From the NCBI RefSeq assembly GCF_030295745.1, contig NZ_AP027291.1, positions 682,001-746,000 on the forward strand: 64,000 nucleotides of DNA. The letters run 5' to 3'. Position numbers and translations under genes: made by a program. Positions within the stretch are counted from its first letter, which is position 1; each line of letters opens with the position of its first letter. Shown here piece by piece: positions 29,508 to 38,154 of the stretch. Below the pieces are notes generated by a model that was not told the origin of the DNA, did not search any database, and was given only the letters and a program-made list of their open reading frames with translations. This stretch comes from Mycolicibacterium sp. TUM20985. GTDB taxonomy: Bacteria > Actinomycetota > Actinomycetes > Mycobacteriales > Mycobacteriaceae.

Positions 29508-29908
29508 GCACGCCGGTAATCGAGGTCGGCACCAAGCTGCCCGAACTCAAGCTCTACGGCGACCCCACCTTCATCGTCTCGACGGCCATCGCCACCCGCG
29601 ACTACCAGGACGTGCACCACGACCGGGACAAGGCGCAAGCCAAGGGATCCAAGGACATCTTCGTCAACATCCTCACCGACACCGGCCTGGTGCAGCGCTA
29701 CATCACCGACTGGGCGGGGCCGAACGCCGTGATCAAGTCGATCGGCCTGCGCCTCGGCGTGCCGTGGTACGCCTACGACACGGTGACCTTCTCTGGTGAG
29801 GTCACCGCGGTCGAGGACGGCGTGACGACCCTGAAGATCGTGGGCGCCAACAGCCTTGGCGATCACGTGATCGCGAACGCCACGCTGACGGTGGGGGCGG
29901 CCGGATGA
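29504..29908 (+). CDS. chsH1: MaoC-like enoyl-CoA hydratase subunit ChsH1
   Basis: A 134-residue single hot-dog MaoC protein, close to the 129 residues of Rv3541c. IATRDYQDVHHDRDKAQAKGSKDIFVN is the hydratase-2-type catalytic segment with Asp and His, and KDIFVNILTDTGLVQRYITDWAG follows. It associates with the MaoC domain of ChsH2 to make an alpha2beta2 hydratase. GTG at 29504 overlaps the chsH2 stop and its own stop overlaps ltp2 (ATGA), consistent with assembly of one complex. Confidence 0.9.
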   Translation: MSTPVIEVGTKLPELKLYGDPTFIVSTAIATRDYQDVHHDRDKAQAKGSKDIFVNILTDTGLVQRYITDWAGPNAVIKSIGLRLGVPWYAYDTVTFSGEVTAVEDGVTTLKIVGANSLGDHVIANATLTVGAAG

Positions 29909-31074
29909 GCGATTCGCTGAGTGGCAAGGCGGCGATCGTCGGGATCGGCGCCACCGACTTCTCGAAGAACTCCGGCCGCAGCGAGTTGCGGCTGGCCGCC
30001 GAGGCCGTGCTCGACGCGCTCGACGACGCCGGCCTGACACCTGCCGACGTCGACGGCATGACGACGTTCACGATGGATTCCAACACCGAGGTCGCCGTCG
30101 CGCGGGCCACGGGCATCGGTGACCTGAAGTTCTTCTCCAAGATTCACCACGGCGGCGGTGCGGCGTGCGCGACCGTGCAGCAGGCGGCGATGGCCGTCGC
30201 CACCGGAATCGCGGACTGCGTGGTGGCGTATCGCGCGTTCAACGAGCGCTCGGGCATGCGGTTCGGTCAGGTGCAGATGCGATTGGTGGAGAACGCCGAC
30301 TCGACCGGAGTCGACAACTCCTTCTCGTATCCGCACGGATTGTCCACCCCCGCAGCCCAAGTCGCGATGATCGCGAAGCGATACATGCACCTGTCCGGGG
30401 CGACGAGCAAGGACTTCGGCGCCATCTCGGTGGCCGACCGCAAGCATGCCGCGAAGAACCCGAAGGCCTACTTCTACGAGAAGCCGATCACCATCTCCGA
30501 GCATCAGGCCTCACGGTGGATCGCCGAGCCGCTGCGTCTGCTGGATTGTTGCCAGGAGACCGATGGCGGGGTTGCGCTGGTGATCGTCTCGGCTGAGCGC
30601 GCCAAGGACCTGAAGAACCGGCCGGCGGTCATCGAGGCGGCCGCGCAGGGTGCCAGCCCCGACCAATACTCGATGGTCAGCTACTACCGGCCCGAGCTCG
30701 ACGGGCTGCCCGAGATGGGACTGGTCGGCAAGCAGATGTGGGCGCAATCGGGGCTGAAGCCGACCGACATTCAGACGGCGATCCTCTACGACCACTTCAC
30801 GCCGTTCACCCTCATTCAGCTGGAGGAGCTGGGCTTCTGCGGTTGGGGTGAGGCGAAGGACTTCATCGCCGACGGCGCCATCGAGATCGGCGGCCGGCTG
30901 CCCATCAACACCCACGGTGGCCAACTCGGGGAGGCCTACATCCACGGTATGAACGGCATCGCCGAGGGCGTCCGCCAGTTGCGCGGTACCTCGGTGAACC
31001 CCGTCCCGGATGTCGAGCACGTGCTGGTCACCGCGGGTACGGGCGTCCCGACCTCGGGTCTCATCCTCGGTTAG
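29905..31074 (+). CDS. ltp2: Thiolase-fold retro-aldolase Ltp2
   Basis: A 389-residue lipid-transfer-protein-type thiolase-fold enzyme that lacks the usual nucleophilic cysteine context. Landmarks are GIGATDFSKNSGRSELRLAAEAV, KIHHGGGAACATVQQAAMAV, YDHFTPFTLIQLEELGFCG and NTHGGQLGEAYIHGMNG. Ltp2 (Rv3540c) cleaves the side chain to androstenedione and propionyl-CoA, acting as an aldolase bound to the DUF35 domain of ChsH2. It is the last gene of the operon. The following 615 bases contain no convincing gene, and the steroid cluster is then interrupted by the sugar island. Confidence 0.91.
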   Translation: MSDSLSGKAAIVGIGATDFSKNSGRSELRLAAEAVLDALDDAGLTPADVDGMTTFTMDSNTEVAVARATGIGDLKFFSKIHHGGGAACATVQQAAMAVATGIADCVVAYRAFNERSGMRFGQVQMRLVENADSTGVDNSFSYPHGLSTPAAQVAMIAKRYMHLSGATSKDFGAISVADRKHAAKNPKAYFYEKPITISEHQASRWIAEPLRLLDCCQETDGGVALVIVSAERAKDLKNRPAVIEAAAQGASPDQYSMVSYYRPELDGLPEMGLVGKQMWAQSGLKPTDIQTAILYDHFTPFTLIQLEELGFCGWGEAKDFIADGAIEIGGRLPINTHGGQLGEAYIHGMNGIAEGVRQLRGTSVNPVPDVEHVLVTAGTGVPTSGLILG

Positions 31075-31689
31075 CGAATTCCCGCGACATACTGCCCCGC
31101 GCAGACCACTGGGCCCCACCTGCTGGTTCGATAGGGGCCGCTAGTCCCGCGTCGCTTCGGTAGGCCGCTACTTGGTTTCGCGCCGCTCCACTGCGCTTCG
31201 GACCTGCTTCGACTCGATTCCGCCGCCTCTCGCTGAAGTGGTGGAGGTGAACCCTTTGCAGCGACACAGAAATTGCGAAGGCCTCAGTAGCGATGTTCGC
31301 CTGGTGTCTCATCACGGTTCAAAGCGGGATTGACGCCAACGGGATCCTCACCCAGGGCGGGTTGCTGCAACTAGTGATTCAGCCCATGGCATCGGATCGC
31401 AAGCCCCAATCGGCATGGCACTCTCGGGTCAGATGTGAGGAATACCTCCAGTTGGGGGCGTCATACGGTGACGGCGTGCCACGTTCCTGTGAATTTGGGG
31501 TCGCTTTCACAGGAACATCGACGGTCGCGTTGCCGGCCCCGGTCCGTCCTGGTAGCGTTTCGGGCAGAAGGTATGATTTTCCGGGATGCGGCTGTTTCAG
31601 CGAACGACGATTAATTTGCCGCAGCGTGCGGAGCATCTTTATTTGCACACCGTCCCGGGTCTGGGGAACGGGGGTGAAACGAAGGGTAG
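31075..31689. other. Non-coding gap between ltp2 and the sugar island
   Basis: No convincing reading frame is present; short frames lack family features and ribosome sites. The first part has a weak hairpin (31112-31139, GGCCCC...GGGGCC with a 16-base loop) that might end the ltp2 transcript. An 11-base perfect inverted repeat lies at 31483-31516. The last part is more AT-rich (around 31595-31650) and probably carries the promoter of the island operon; I cannot place its -35/-10 with confidence. A GAAGGGTAG ribosome site precedes 31690. Base composition shifts toward the lower GC of the island. Confidence 0.6.
31483..31516. repeat. Perfect 11-bp inverted repeat upstream of sugar island
   Basis: GTTCCTGTGAA (31483-31493) and TTCACAGGAAC (31506-31516) are exact reverse complements separated by 12 bases. 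No T-tract follows, so it is more like an operator or RNA stem than a terminator. It lies about 175 bases before the first island gene. A boundary scar of an insertion is another possibility. Confidence 0.7.
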
Positions 31690-32727
31690 ATGTCCGTGAA
31701 GGTCCTCGTGACCGGTCACCTCGGATACATCGGTGTCGAGATGACGACCTACCTGATCGACCTTGGTTTCGACGTCGTCGGCCTCGACACCGACCTGTTC
31801 AACGGTTGCGACTTTCTTGCTCCGCCCGACCCGGTGCCCTCGTTGTGCCGCGACATTCGCGACGTCACAGCGGACGACCTGGTCGGTTTCGACGCCATCG
31901 TCCACCTCGCCGCGATGTCGAATGACCCGCTCGCCGATCTCAACCCGTCGTTGACGTACGTCGTCAACCGAGACGCTTCAGTTCATCTGGCGCGGGAGGC
32001 GAAGCGGGCCGGGGTCAAGCGCTTTCTCTTCTCTTCATCGTGCAGCCTCTATGGCAAGGGCGGCGATCTGGAATTGGACGAACAGGCTACTTTCAATCCC
32101 GTCACGCCCTATGGCGAGTCGAAGGTGCAGGTCGAGCGTGCTCTGTCAGAACTCGCTGACGAGAACTTCTCGCCTGTGTACCTGCGCAACGCCACCGCGT
32201 ACGGCGTGTCACGGCGACTGCGTGCCGACATCGTCGTCAACAACCTGGTGGGACACGCAGTGACCACGGGCGAAGTGATGATGATGAGCGACGGAACCCC
32301 CTGGCGCCCCCTGGTTCACGTGCTCGACATCTCGCACGCATTCGCCCAGGCCCTCGTTGCCCCGCAGGACGCCATCCACGACCAGGCCTTCAACGTCGGA
32401 CGAACCGGGGAGAACTACCGCGTGCGAGACGTGGCCAACCTCGTCGCCGAAGTGGTGCCGGGATGCAGGGTCACCTTTGCGGCCGGTGCCACCGCGGACA
32501 TTCGCGACTACCGGGTGGACTTCCGCAAGATCGATCGGGACCTCCCTGGTTACCGACCGCAGTGGACCTTGCGTCGCGGTATCGAACAACTGTGGTCGGC
32601 ATATGTCAACGGCGGGATGACCACGTCGATCTTCGACGGTCCCGCGTACTTCCGCATCCGAACCGTGAAGGCCTTGATCGAACGCGGCGAAGTCGACGTC
32701 GACCTCCGGCAGGTGGCACGCACGTGA
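31690..32727 (+). CDS. NAD-dependent sugar-nucleotide epimerase/dehydratase
   Basis: A 345-residue extended SDR. The Rossmann motif is GHLGYIG near the N-terminus; SSCSLYGKG gives the catalytic serine and YGESK the Tyr-xxx-Lys pair. RPLVHVLDISHAFAQAL and FNVG are typical of nucleotide-sugar epimerases and dehydratases. First gene of a seven-gene, same-strand group with overlapping ends. The following rfbF-type gene implies its substrate is a CDP-sugar. Whether it is the 4,6-dehydratase, a later epimerase or a reductase cannot be told; the classical CDP-glucose dehydratase motif GHTGFKG is not present. Confidence 0.82.
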   Translation: MSVKVLVTGHLGYIGVEMTTYLIDLGFDVVGLDTDLFNGCDFLAPPDPVPSLCRDIRDVTADDLVGFDAIVHLAAMSNDPLADLNPSLTYVVNRDASVHLAREAKRAGVKRFLFSSSCSLYGKGGDLELDEQATFNPVTPYGESKVQVERALSELADENFSPVYLRNATAYGVSRRLRADIVVNNLVGHAVTTGEVMMMSDGTPWRPLVHVLDISHAFAQALVAPQDAIHDQAFNVGRTGENYRVRDVANLVAEVVPGCRVTFAAGATADIRDYRVDFRKIDRDLPGYRPQWTLRRGIEQLWSAYVNGGMTTSIFDGPAYFRIRTVKALIERGEVDVDLRQVART

Positions 32728-33908
32728 CCTCCATGGCGCTGAACATCTCCGCCGAGACGGCGGCGTCGTTCGCCAACGGGCGCATCCCGGTCGCCGGCCC
32801 GTGGGTGACGGATCTGGAAATTCAGTACGTTGCGGCGGCTGCTGCCAACGACTGGTATGGCCATGCAGCGCAGTCGGTCGGACTATTCGAGACCGAGTTC
32901 GCCGACTACCTCGGCGTCGAGCATGCGGCGGCCGTGCCGCACGGAACTTCGGGTCTGCATCTGGCCATGCTTGCCCTGGGCATCGGTCCCGGCGACGAAG
33001 TAATCGTGCCCGAGTCGACATGGGTCGCCAGCGCGGCACCGATCCTCTACGAAGGCGCCACCCCCGTCTTCGCAGATGTCGACCCCGACACCTGGTGCCT
33101 CGACGCAGCGAGCGTCGAGCGCCGCCTCAGCCCCCAGACCAAGGCCATCGTGGCGGTCGACCTCTACGGCGGCGTGCCCGACATGGATGCGCTCCGCGCC
33201 GCTGCGCCCGGCGTTCCGATCGTCGAGGACGCGGCGCAGGCGATCGGAGCGAGCTGGAAGGGAGTGCCGGCTGGCGGGTTGGGTGACATCGGTGTGTTCA
33301 GCTTCCACGGAACCAAGACCATGACAACGGGCGAGGGCGGCATGGTGGTCACCGATCGCGGCGACCTCTTCGACCGCATGGCGCGACTGCGTGACCACGG
33401 GCGTAGCGCCTCGAACCATCGCTACTTCGTCACCGAGGAGATCGGTTACAAGTATCGGATGAGCAGTCTGGCAGCGGCATTCGGCCGGGCGCAGTTGTCC
33501 CGGATCGACGAGCTGGTGGCGAAGAAGATACAGATATTTCGATGGTATGAAGCTCGGCTGGCCGACGTGCCCGGAGTTCGATTGAATGTGGAGCCAACTG
33601 GTGTCGGGAACACGTTCTGGATGGTGACCGCGGTCGTCGATGACTCCTACGGGCTCTCGACCAGGCAGATCATGGAGTCCTTCGACCACGTGGGGATCGA
33701 TACCCGACCGTTCCTCCCGCCGCTGAGCTCTCTGGGTGCGTTCGGTGAATGCGACACCAAATACGTTGGTGCACACAATAATCCGGTCGCCTACGACATC
33801 GCCGCGCGAGCGGTGAACCTCCCCTCTGCGCTCGTGCTCGAAGAAGTACACGTCGACCGTGTCTGCACACACTTCCGCGAACTGCTCCTGACAGGAAGGG
33901 GTCGATGA
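32724..33908 (+). CDS. DegT/DnrJ/EryC1 sugar aminotransferase
   Basis: A 394-residue fold-type I PLP enzyme of the DegT/DnrJ/EryC1 family. Key segments are HGTSGLHLAMLALGIGPGDEV, VPESTWVASA, VEDAAQAIGA and the lysine segment SFHGTKTMTTGEGGM with K198 as the expected PLP lysine. EIGYKYRMSSLAAAFGRAQL is also diagnostic. The lysine points to a true aminotransferase and not a 3-dehydrase of the histidine type. GTG at 32724 overlaps the previous stop (GTGA); ATG at 32733 is the alternative. It should install an amino group on a keto-sugar nucleotide. Confidence 0.85.
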   Translation: MTSMALNISAETAASFANGRIPVAGPWVTDLEIQYVAAAAANDWYGHAAQSVGLFETEFADYLGVEHAAAVPHGTSGLHLAMLALGIGPGDEVIVPESTWVASAAPILYEGATPVFADVDPDTWCLDAASVERRLSPQTKAIVAVDLYGGVPDMDALRAAAPGVPIVEDAAQAIGASWKGVPAGGLGDIGVFSFHGTKTMTTGEGGMVVTDRGDLFDRMARLRDHGRSASNHRYFVTEEIGYKYRMSSLAAAFGRAQLSRIDELVAKKIQIFRWYEARLADVPGVRLNVEPTGVGNTFWMVTAVVDDSYGLSTRQIMESFDHVGIDTRPFLPPLSSLGAFGECDTKYVGAHNNPVAYDIAARAVNLPSALVLEEVHVDRVCTHFRELLLTGRGR

Positions 33909-34705
33909 TGAAGGCCGTCATACTCGCCGGCGGACGTGGGACTCGGATCAGCGAGGAATCTCAAACGCGACCCAAACCCATGGTGGAAATCGGCGGCAAA
34001 CCGATCCTTTGGCACATCATGAAGACCTACGAGGCCGCGGGCGTCACCGACTTCGTGATTCTGCTCGGCTACAAGGGCTACATGGTCAAGGAGTTCTTCG
34101 CGAACTACTACCTCCACACGGCTGACTTCACGATCGACCTGTCCACCGGCACCATCAAGACGCTTCAGTCCCACACCGAACCGTGGTCCGTCACCCTGCT
34201 CGACACCGGCGAGGACACCATGACCGGTGGTCGCTTGCTGCGCGCTAGAGATCACATCGGCGACGAGACGTTCTCGTTCACCTACGGTGACGGTGTCACA
34301 GATCTCGATGTCCGCAATGTCGTTGACTTTCACCGGCATTCGGGTTCCATCGCCACTGTGACCGCAGTGCAACCACCGGGTCGCTACGGAACGCTCGATC
34401 TGCGCGAAGAAGATCGCGCATTCTTCGCCGAAAAGCCCCTCGGCAGCAGCGGCTGGGTCAACGGAGGCTTCTTCGTCGCGGAGCCGTCGATCCTCGACTA
34501 CATCGACGGCGACGCCACCGTCTTCGAGCAAGCGCCGATGAGCCGGCTGTCCAATGACCGCGAGCTCTCCGCGTACCAGCATTCCGGGTTCTGGCACGGA
34601 ATGGACACGTTGTGGGACAAGGTCACCCTCAACGAGATGTGGGACAACGGCAAGGCGCCCTGGAAGACCTGGTCCGACGCTCCCGCCATGGAGGAGATTC
34701 GATGA
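33905..34705 (+). CDS. rfbF: Glucose-1-phosphate cytidylyltransferase
   Basis: A 266-residue nucleotidyltransferase that closely fits RfbF/DdhA. The N-terminal AVILAGGRGTRISEE with TRPKPMVEIGGKPILWHIMK is the nucleotide and sugar-phosphate site. FTYGDGVTDLD, GRYGTLDL and WVNGGFFVAEP are further family landmarks. It makes CDP-glucose from CTP and glucose 1-phosphate, so the island builds a CDP-activated deoxysugar. ATG at 33905 (or 33908) overlaps the previous gene and the stop overlaps the methyltransferase. No CDP-glucose 4,6-dehydratase of classical type is seen in the window. Confidence 0.9.
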   Translation: MMKAVILAGGRGTRISEESQTRPKPMVEIGGKPILWHIMKTYEAAGVTDFVILLGYKGYMVKEFFANYYLHTADFTIDLSTGTIKTLQSHTEPWSVTLLDTGEDTMTGGRLLRARDHIGDETFSFTYGDGVTDLDVRNVVDFHRHSGSIATVTAVQPPGRYGTLDLREEDRAFFAEKPLGSSGWVNGGFFVAEPSILDYIDGDATVFEQAPMSRLSNDRELSAYQHSGFWHGMDTLWDKVTLNEMWDNGKAPWKTWSDAPAMEEIR

Positions 34706-35934
34706 GTGTCTCCTGCAGGCACTGCGGATTGCCGGTCAAGCACTCCTTCTGCGATCTCGGCATGTCACCCCTTGCCAACTCCTACCTGACTGAGTATCAA
34801 GCCGAGGGGGCAGAGGTCTTCTTCCCCCTGCACGCGCGCGTATGTTCCAATTGTCTGCTGGTCCAGCTCGATGAATTCGAAGCGCCGACAGAGATTTTCG
34901 GCGATTACCTCTACTTCTCGTCCTACTCGCAGAGCTGGCTGGAACACGCCCGCGCCTACGCGGAGACGGTGATGGAGCGATTCTCGGTGGACGCCTCGAA
35001 GCATGTCATCGAGATCGCAAGCAATGACGGGTATCTGCTGAAGAACTTCGTGGAGGCGGGAATTCCGGCCCTTGGGATCGAGCCCGCCGCGAATGTCGCA
35101 GCGGTCGCACGGGCGAACGGTATCCCTACCGAGGTAGCGTTCTTCGGAACGGACCTCGCCCGCCAGTTCGTGGCCGACGGCATGCGCGCCGACTTGCTGA
35201 TCGGAAACAACGTCCTCGCGCACGTACCGAATTTGAATGACTTCGTCGAGGGCATGTCAGTCGTGCTTGCCCCGACTGGTGTGATCACCATGGAGTTTCC
35301 ACATCTCATGCGTTTGATCGAGCACAATCAATTCGACACGATCTACCACGAGCACTTCTCGTACTTCTCCCTGCTCACTGCGCAATCGATCTTCGATGCA
35401 CACGGACTTCGAATCTTCGACGTCGAAGAGCTCTCCACCCACGGCGGATCACTACGGATATACGCCTGCCACAAAGCCTTTGACGGACATCTCGTAACGG
35501 ACAGCGTGCACGACGTGGCGTACGCCGAGCGCGCCGAAGGCCTCGACAGCCTGGCCGGCTACCTCCGTTTCACGGACCGTGTTCAAAGCGCCAAGCGCAA
35601 CCTGCTCCGATTCCTGATCGAGGCCCGCGACGCCGGGTTGAGCACGGTGGCGTACGGCGCACCCGCCAAGGGAAACACGCTCCTCAACTACTGTGGCATC
35701 AAGACCGACCTCGTCGACTACACCGTCGATCGAAGTCCGCACAAGCAAGGGCACCTTCTGCCTGGCACGCATCTTCCCGTGTACGCGCCGTCGCACATTC
35801 GTGAGACCCGTCCTGACTACGTACTCATTCTGCCGTGGAACCTGCAGGACGAGATCAGGAGTGAGATGGCCTTCATTCGCGACTGGGGCGGCAAGTTCGT
35901 CGTCCCGATCCCGACCCTGTCGATCCTCGATTGA
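34702..35934 (+). CDS. Zinc-binding sugar C-methyltransferase (TylC3/EvaC type)
   Basis: A 410-residue class I SAM methyltransferase in the arrangement of deoxysugar C-methyltransferases. The N-terminal zinc motif is C5-x2-C8 and C48-x2-C51. The SAM domain has VIEIASNDGYLLKNFVEAG and GIEPAANVA. FDTIYHEHFSYFSL holds the Tyr-His-Glu-His catalytic region, and the C-terminal domain (VAYGAPAKGNTLLNYCGI) completes the family pattern. Such enzymes add a methyl to C3 or C5 of a 4-keto sugar nucleotide, giving branched sugars. ATG at 34702 overlaps the rfbF stop (ATGA). Confidence 0.87.
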   Translation: MSVSCRHCGLPVKHSFCDLGMSPLANSYLTEYQAEGAEVFFPLHARVCSNCLLVQLDEFEAPTEIFGDYLYFSSYSQSWLEHARAYAETVMERFSVDASKHVIEIASNDGYLLKNFVEAGIPALGIEPAANVAAVARANGIPTEVAFFGTDLARQFVADGMRADLLIGNNVLAHVPNLNDFVEGMSVVLAPTGVITMEFPHLMRLIEHNQFDTIYHEHFSYFSLLTAQSIFDAHGLRIFDVEELSTHGGSLRIYACHKAFDGHLVTDSVHDVAYAERAEGLDSLAGYLRFTDRVQSAKRNLLRFLIEARDAGLSTVAYGAPAKGNTLLNYCGIKTDLVDYTVDRSPHKQGHLLPGTHLPVYAPSHIRETRPDYVLILPWNLQDEIRSEMAFIRDWGGKFVVPIPTLSILD

Positions 35935-35972
35935 CGAATACGCGCAACTTCACCCAGGAAAGGACGAACACC

Positions 35973-36899
35973 ATGTCAGTAGTGGTCTCGTCTGAGACGG
36001 CCTTCACCGACGATGAGCGACGGCAGCGCCTCTACGGAGGCGAGGTGTTCTGCATCCCGCCACGTGACACCGTCAGGGCGTTCACGGACTTCGCCTACGC
36101 CATGATCGTTGCCGCCTTCGGCTCTCACGATCCCCTCACCGCCCACCGTGTGCTGCCCGTCGCGGACTACGTGGACATCCTCAAGACACTGAAGCCCGCG
36201 TTCACCCACCACCCGCGGGCGAAGGAGCTCTTGCTGGAGATTCTGGTAGATCTCGGCGCAGACCCGACGAAGACCTACTTCGACGTCCCCAAGTTGCGAG
36301 TCGTCCCACCTACCGACTATCTCTCCGCCGGGCTTGGGTACAACTACAAGCCGCATCGCGACACGTGGTATTCGGCCCCACAATGCCAAAACAACTGGTG
36401 GACACCGATTGCGGGCAACTCCGCAACCACCGGGATGCAGTTCCACCCTGACTTCTGGCAGCAGCCTGTTCCGAATACGAGCGACGGCTTCGATGCCTAC
36501 GAATGGAACAGGACGTCGAGGCGCGATGCGGCGGTGTACGTCAAGGACGATCCCCGTCCGCATCCGAAGCTTGCCACTGGCGACCCGGGTACCACGCTGC
36601 GTGTCGTCGGTGACCCGGGGTCCCTTCTGTCGTTCTCTGGCGCCCAGTTGCATTCAACGGTCCCAAACCAGACCGACGCAGCGCGGTTGAGCGTCGACTT
36701 TAGGACCGCTCACATCGACGATCTCGTCGCCCAAGCCGGTCCGGCGAACATCGATTCGCGGAGCACCGGAACGTCGGTTCGCGACTATCTTCGGGCCGAC
36801 ACGCAAGAGGCATTGCCCGAAGAGGTCATCGCGCTCTACGACCTGAACGGCAGCACCGACGGAGTTCTGGTGTTCGAACCATCGGTGTTGGCCAGATGA
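35973..36899 (+). CDS. Putative Fe(II)/2-oxoglutarate-type oxygenase
   Basis: About 308 residues from ATG 35973, which has AGGAAAGGA upstream; a TTG at 35931 overlapping the previous stop is the alternative. I do not recognise a specific family. The spacing H128-x-D130 (YKPHRDTWYS) with a distal H227 (GAQLHSTVPNQ) and an arginine a few residues later (R238 or R244) is the pattern of the Fe(II)/2OG double-stranded beta-helix oxygenases. It lies between sugar-modifying and sugar-transfer genes, so hydroxylation or oxidative rearrangement of the sugar or its carrier is a reasonable inference. Fold assignment is tentative. Confidence 0.55.
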   Translation: MSVVVSSETAFTDDERRQRLYGGEVFCIPPRDTVRAFTDFAYAMIVAAFGSHDPLTAHRVLPVADYVDILKTLKPAFTHHPRAKELLLEILVDLGADPTKTYFDVPKLRVVPPTDYLSAGLGYNYKPHRDTWYSAPQCQNNWWTPIAGNSATTGMQFHPDFWQQPVPNTSDGFDAYEWNRTSRRDAAVYVKDDPRPHPKLATGDPGTTLRVVGDPGSLLSFSGAQLHSTVPNQTDAARLSVDFRTAHIDDLVAQAGPANIDSRSTGTSVRDYLRADTQEALPEEVIALYDLNGSTDGVLVFEPSVLAR

Positions 36900-37002
36900 C
36901 CGCCATCGCGAACCAATCCGCCCGATGGCCCATGGCCATCCCGATTTCGGCTCGTTCCCACGTCCAGGGTCACGTGATCGTCGTGAAGTACGAGGGGAAG
37001 TA

Positions 37003-38118
37003 ATGACAATGGACGGCGGAATGGACACGGGCCTGGAAAGGCAGACGGTGCACTCGGTGGCCGTACCGGAACCCCGGCGCATGGCTGCTTCGAAGAATCT
37101 GAAGACTGGCGTCGACGTCTTCATTCCGTCCTACCAGTACGGCGCTTACCTAGCGGAATGCGCGAGAAGTGTTCTGAGCCAGCACATACCGAATCTTCGT
37201 CTTTTGATCATCGACAACGCCTCAACCGATGGCAGCCAAGAGATCGTACGAGAGATCGCCGCGACTGATGACCGTGTCACCATCATCCTCAACGAGGAGA
37301 ACCAGGGCTGGCATCACTCCTTCAACAGGGCGATCGATTGGGCGAGTTCGGATTACTTCACGATCCTTGGCGCGGACGACGTCCTTCCCGCCGGCGCACT
37401 GGCGCTCGAAACGCAGTTTCTCGACCAGCATCCCAACGTAGCCTTCGTTTACGGCGTCGAAGCGAGGCTGGCTGATGGGCTCATCGACGCGGGACGCTGT
37501 GATGCCGCGACGACTCGGTGGAAGATCGTCAAGGGTGACGACTTCATCCACCGGACATGCTTCGACTCGTACTGCGATGTCGGGTCCGCGGCGTGGTTGA
37601 TTCGCACCTCCGCCCTCAAGAAAGCCGGCGCTGCGGGGCACTATCGATCGAGCCTGCGTTGCGCCGACTTCGAGATGTACCTTCGCCTCGCGATGGTCGG
37701 CGATGTGGCCAACACGAACCGGGTGGTCGGGATCCGGCGAATACATGATGCCGAAATGTCGGCTCCCTACAGCAAGTTCAGGGTCCTGGACTTCAAGGAT
37801 CACGAGGCGGCATTCGATTCGTTCTTCGCCCACGAGGGCTCGCGACTTCCCGATGCGAAGAGATTGCAGACCCTTTCGCGACGCAAGATGGGGGACTACG
37901 CGTACTGGTACGGGATGTGGCAATTGATCCACCGTCGTGCCGACGCACGGGACGCCTTCGAGTTCGCCGCGGAACGCCGCCGGTATGCGGCCTGGGCCCC
38001 ACCGCTCAGGTTTCTGATGAAGAAGAGATGGCTTCGTAGCACCTGGCGGGCTTGGCGGCGAGTGGTCCACGAGCCGACGCCGCTCGACTCTTCGCTTCAA
38101 GTTCCGTCATACCTTTGA
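37003..38118 (+). CDS. Family 2 glycosyltransferase
   Basis: A 371-residue GT-A glycosyltransferase. VDVFIPSYQYGAYLAECARSVL, LLIIDNASTDGSQEIV and the metal-binding acidic motif ILGADDVLPAG are standard GT2 features; ADFEMYLRLAMVGD is the usual acceptor-side segment. The C-terminal 80 residues are basic and may contact the membrane. ATG at 37003 is preferred, with GAGGGGAA upstream; the upstream in-frame part looks non-coding. It is the only transferase in the island, so a single sugar addition is likely. Acceptor is unknown. Confidence 0.87.
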   Translation: MTMDGGMDTGLERQTVHSVAVPEPRRMAASKNLKTGVDVFIPSYQYGAYLAECARSVLSQHIPNLRLLIIDNASTDGSQEIVREIAATDDRVTIILNEENQGWHHSFNRAIDWASSDYFTILGADDVLPAGALALETQFLDQHPNVAFVYGVEARLADGLIDAGRCDAATTRWKIVKGDDFIHRTCFDSYCDVGSAAWLIRTSALKKAGAAGHYRSSLRCADFEMYLRLAMVGDVANTNRVVGIRRIHDAEMSAPYSKFRVLDFKDHEAAFDSFFAHEGSRLPDAKRLQTLSRRKMGDYAYWYGMWQLIHRRADARDAFEFAAERRRYAAWAPPLRFLMKKRWLRSTWRAWRRVVHEPTPLDSSLQVPSYL

Positions 38119-38154
38119 GGTTCCTGCGAATCCCCGGACTGTGTTGAGGATGAG

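Noticed and set aside
31112..31139. Intrinsic terminator after ltp2
   Set aside because: Only a 6-bp stem with a 16-base loop and no T-tract; mentioned in the gap entry but not called.
31293..31925. Possible small gene in the ltp2-island gap (210-residue frame)
   Set aside because: Runs out of frame through the epimerase gene, lacks a ribosome site and has no recognisable domain.
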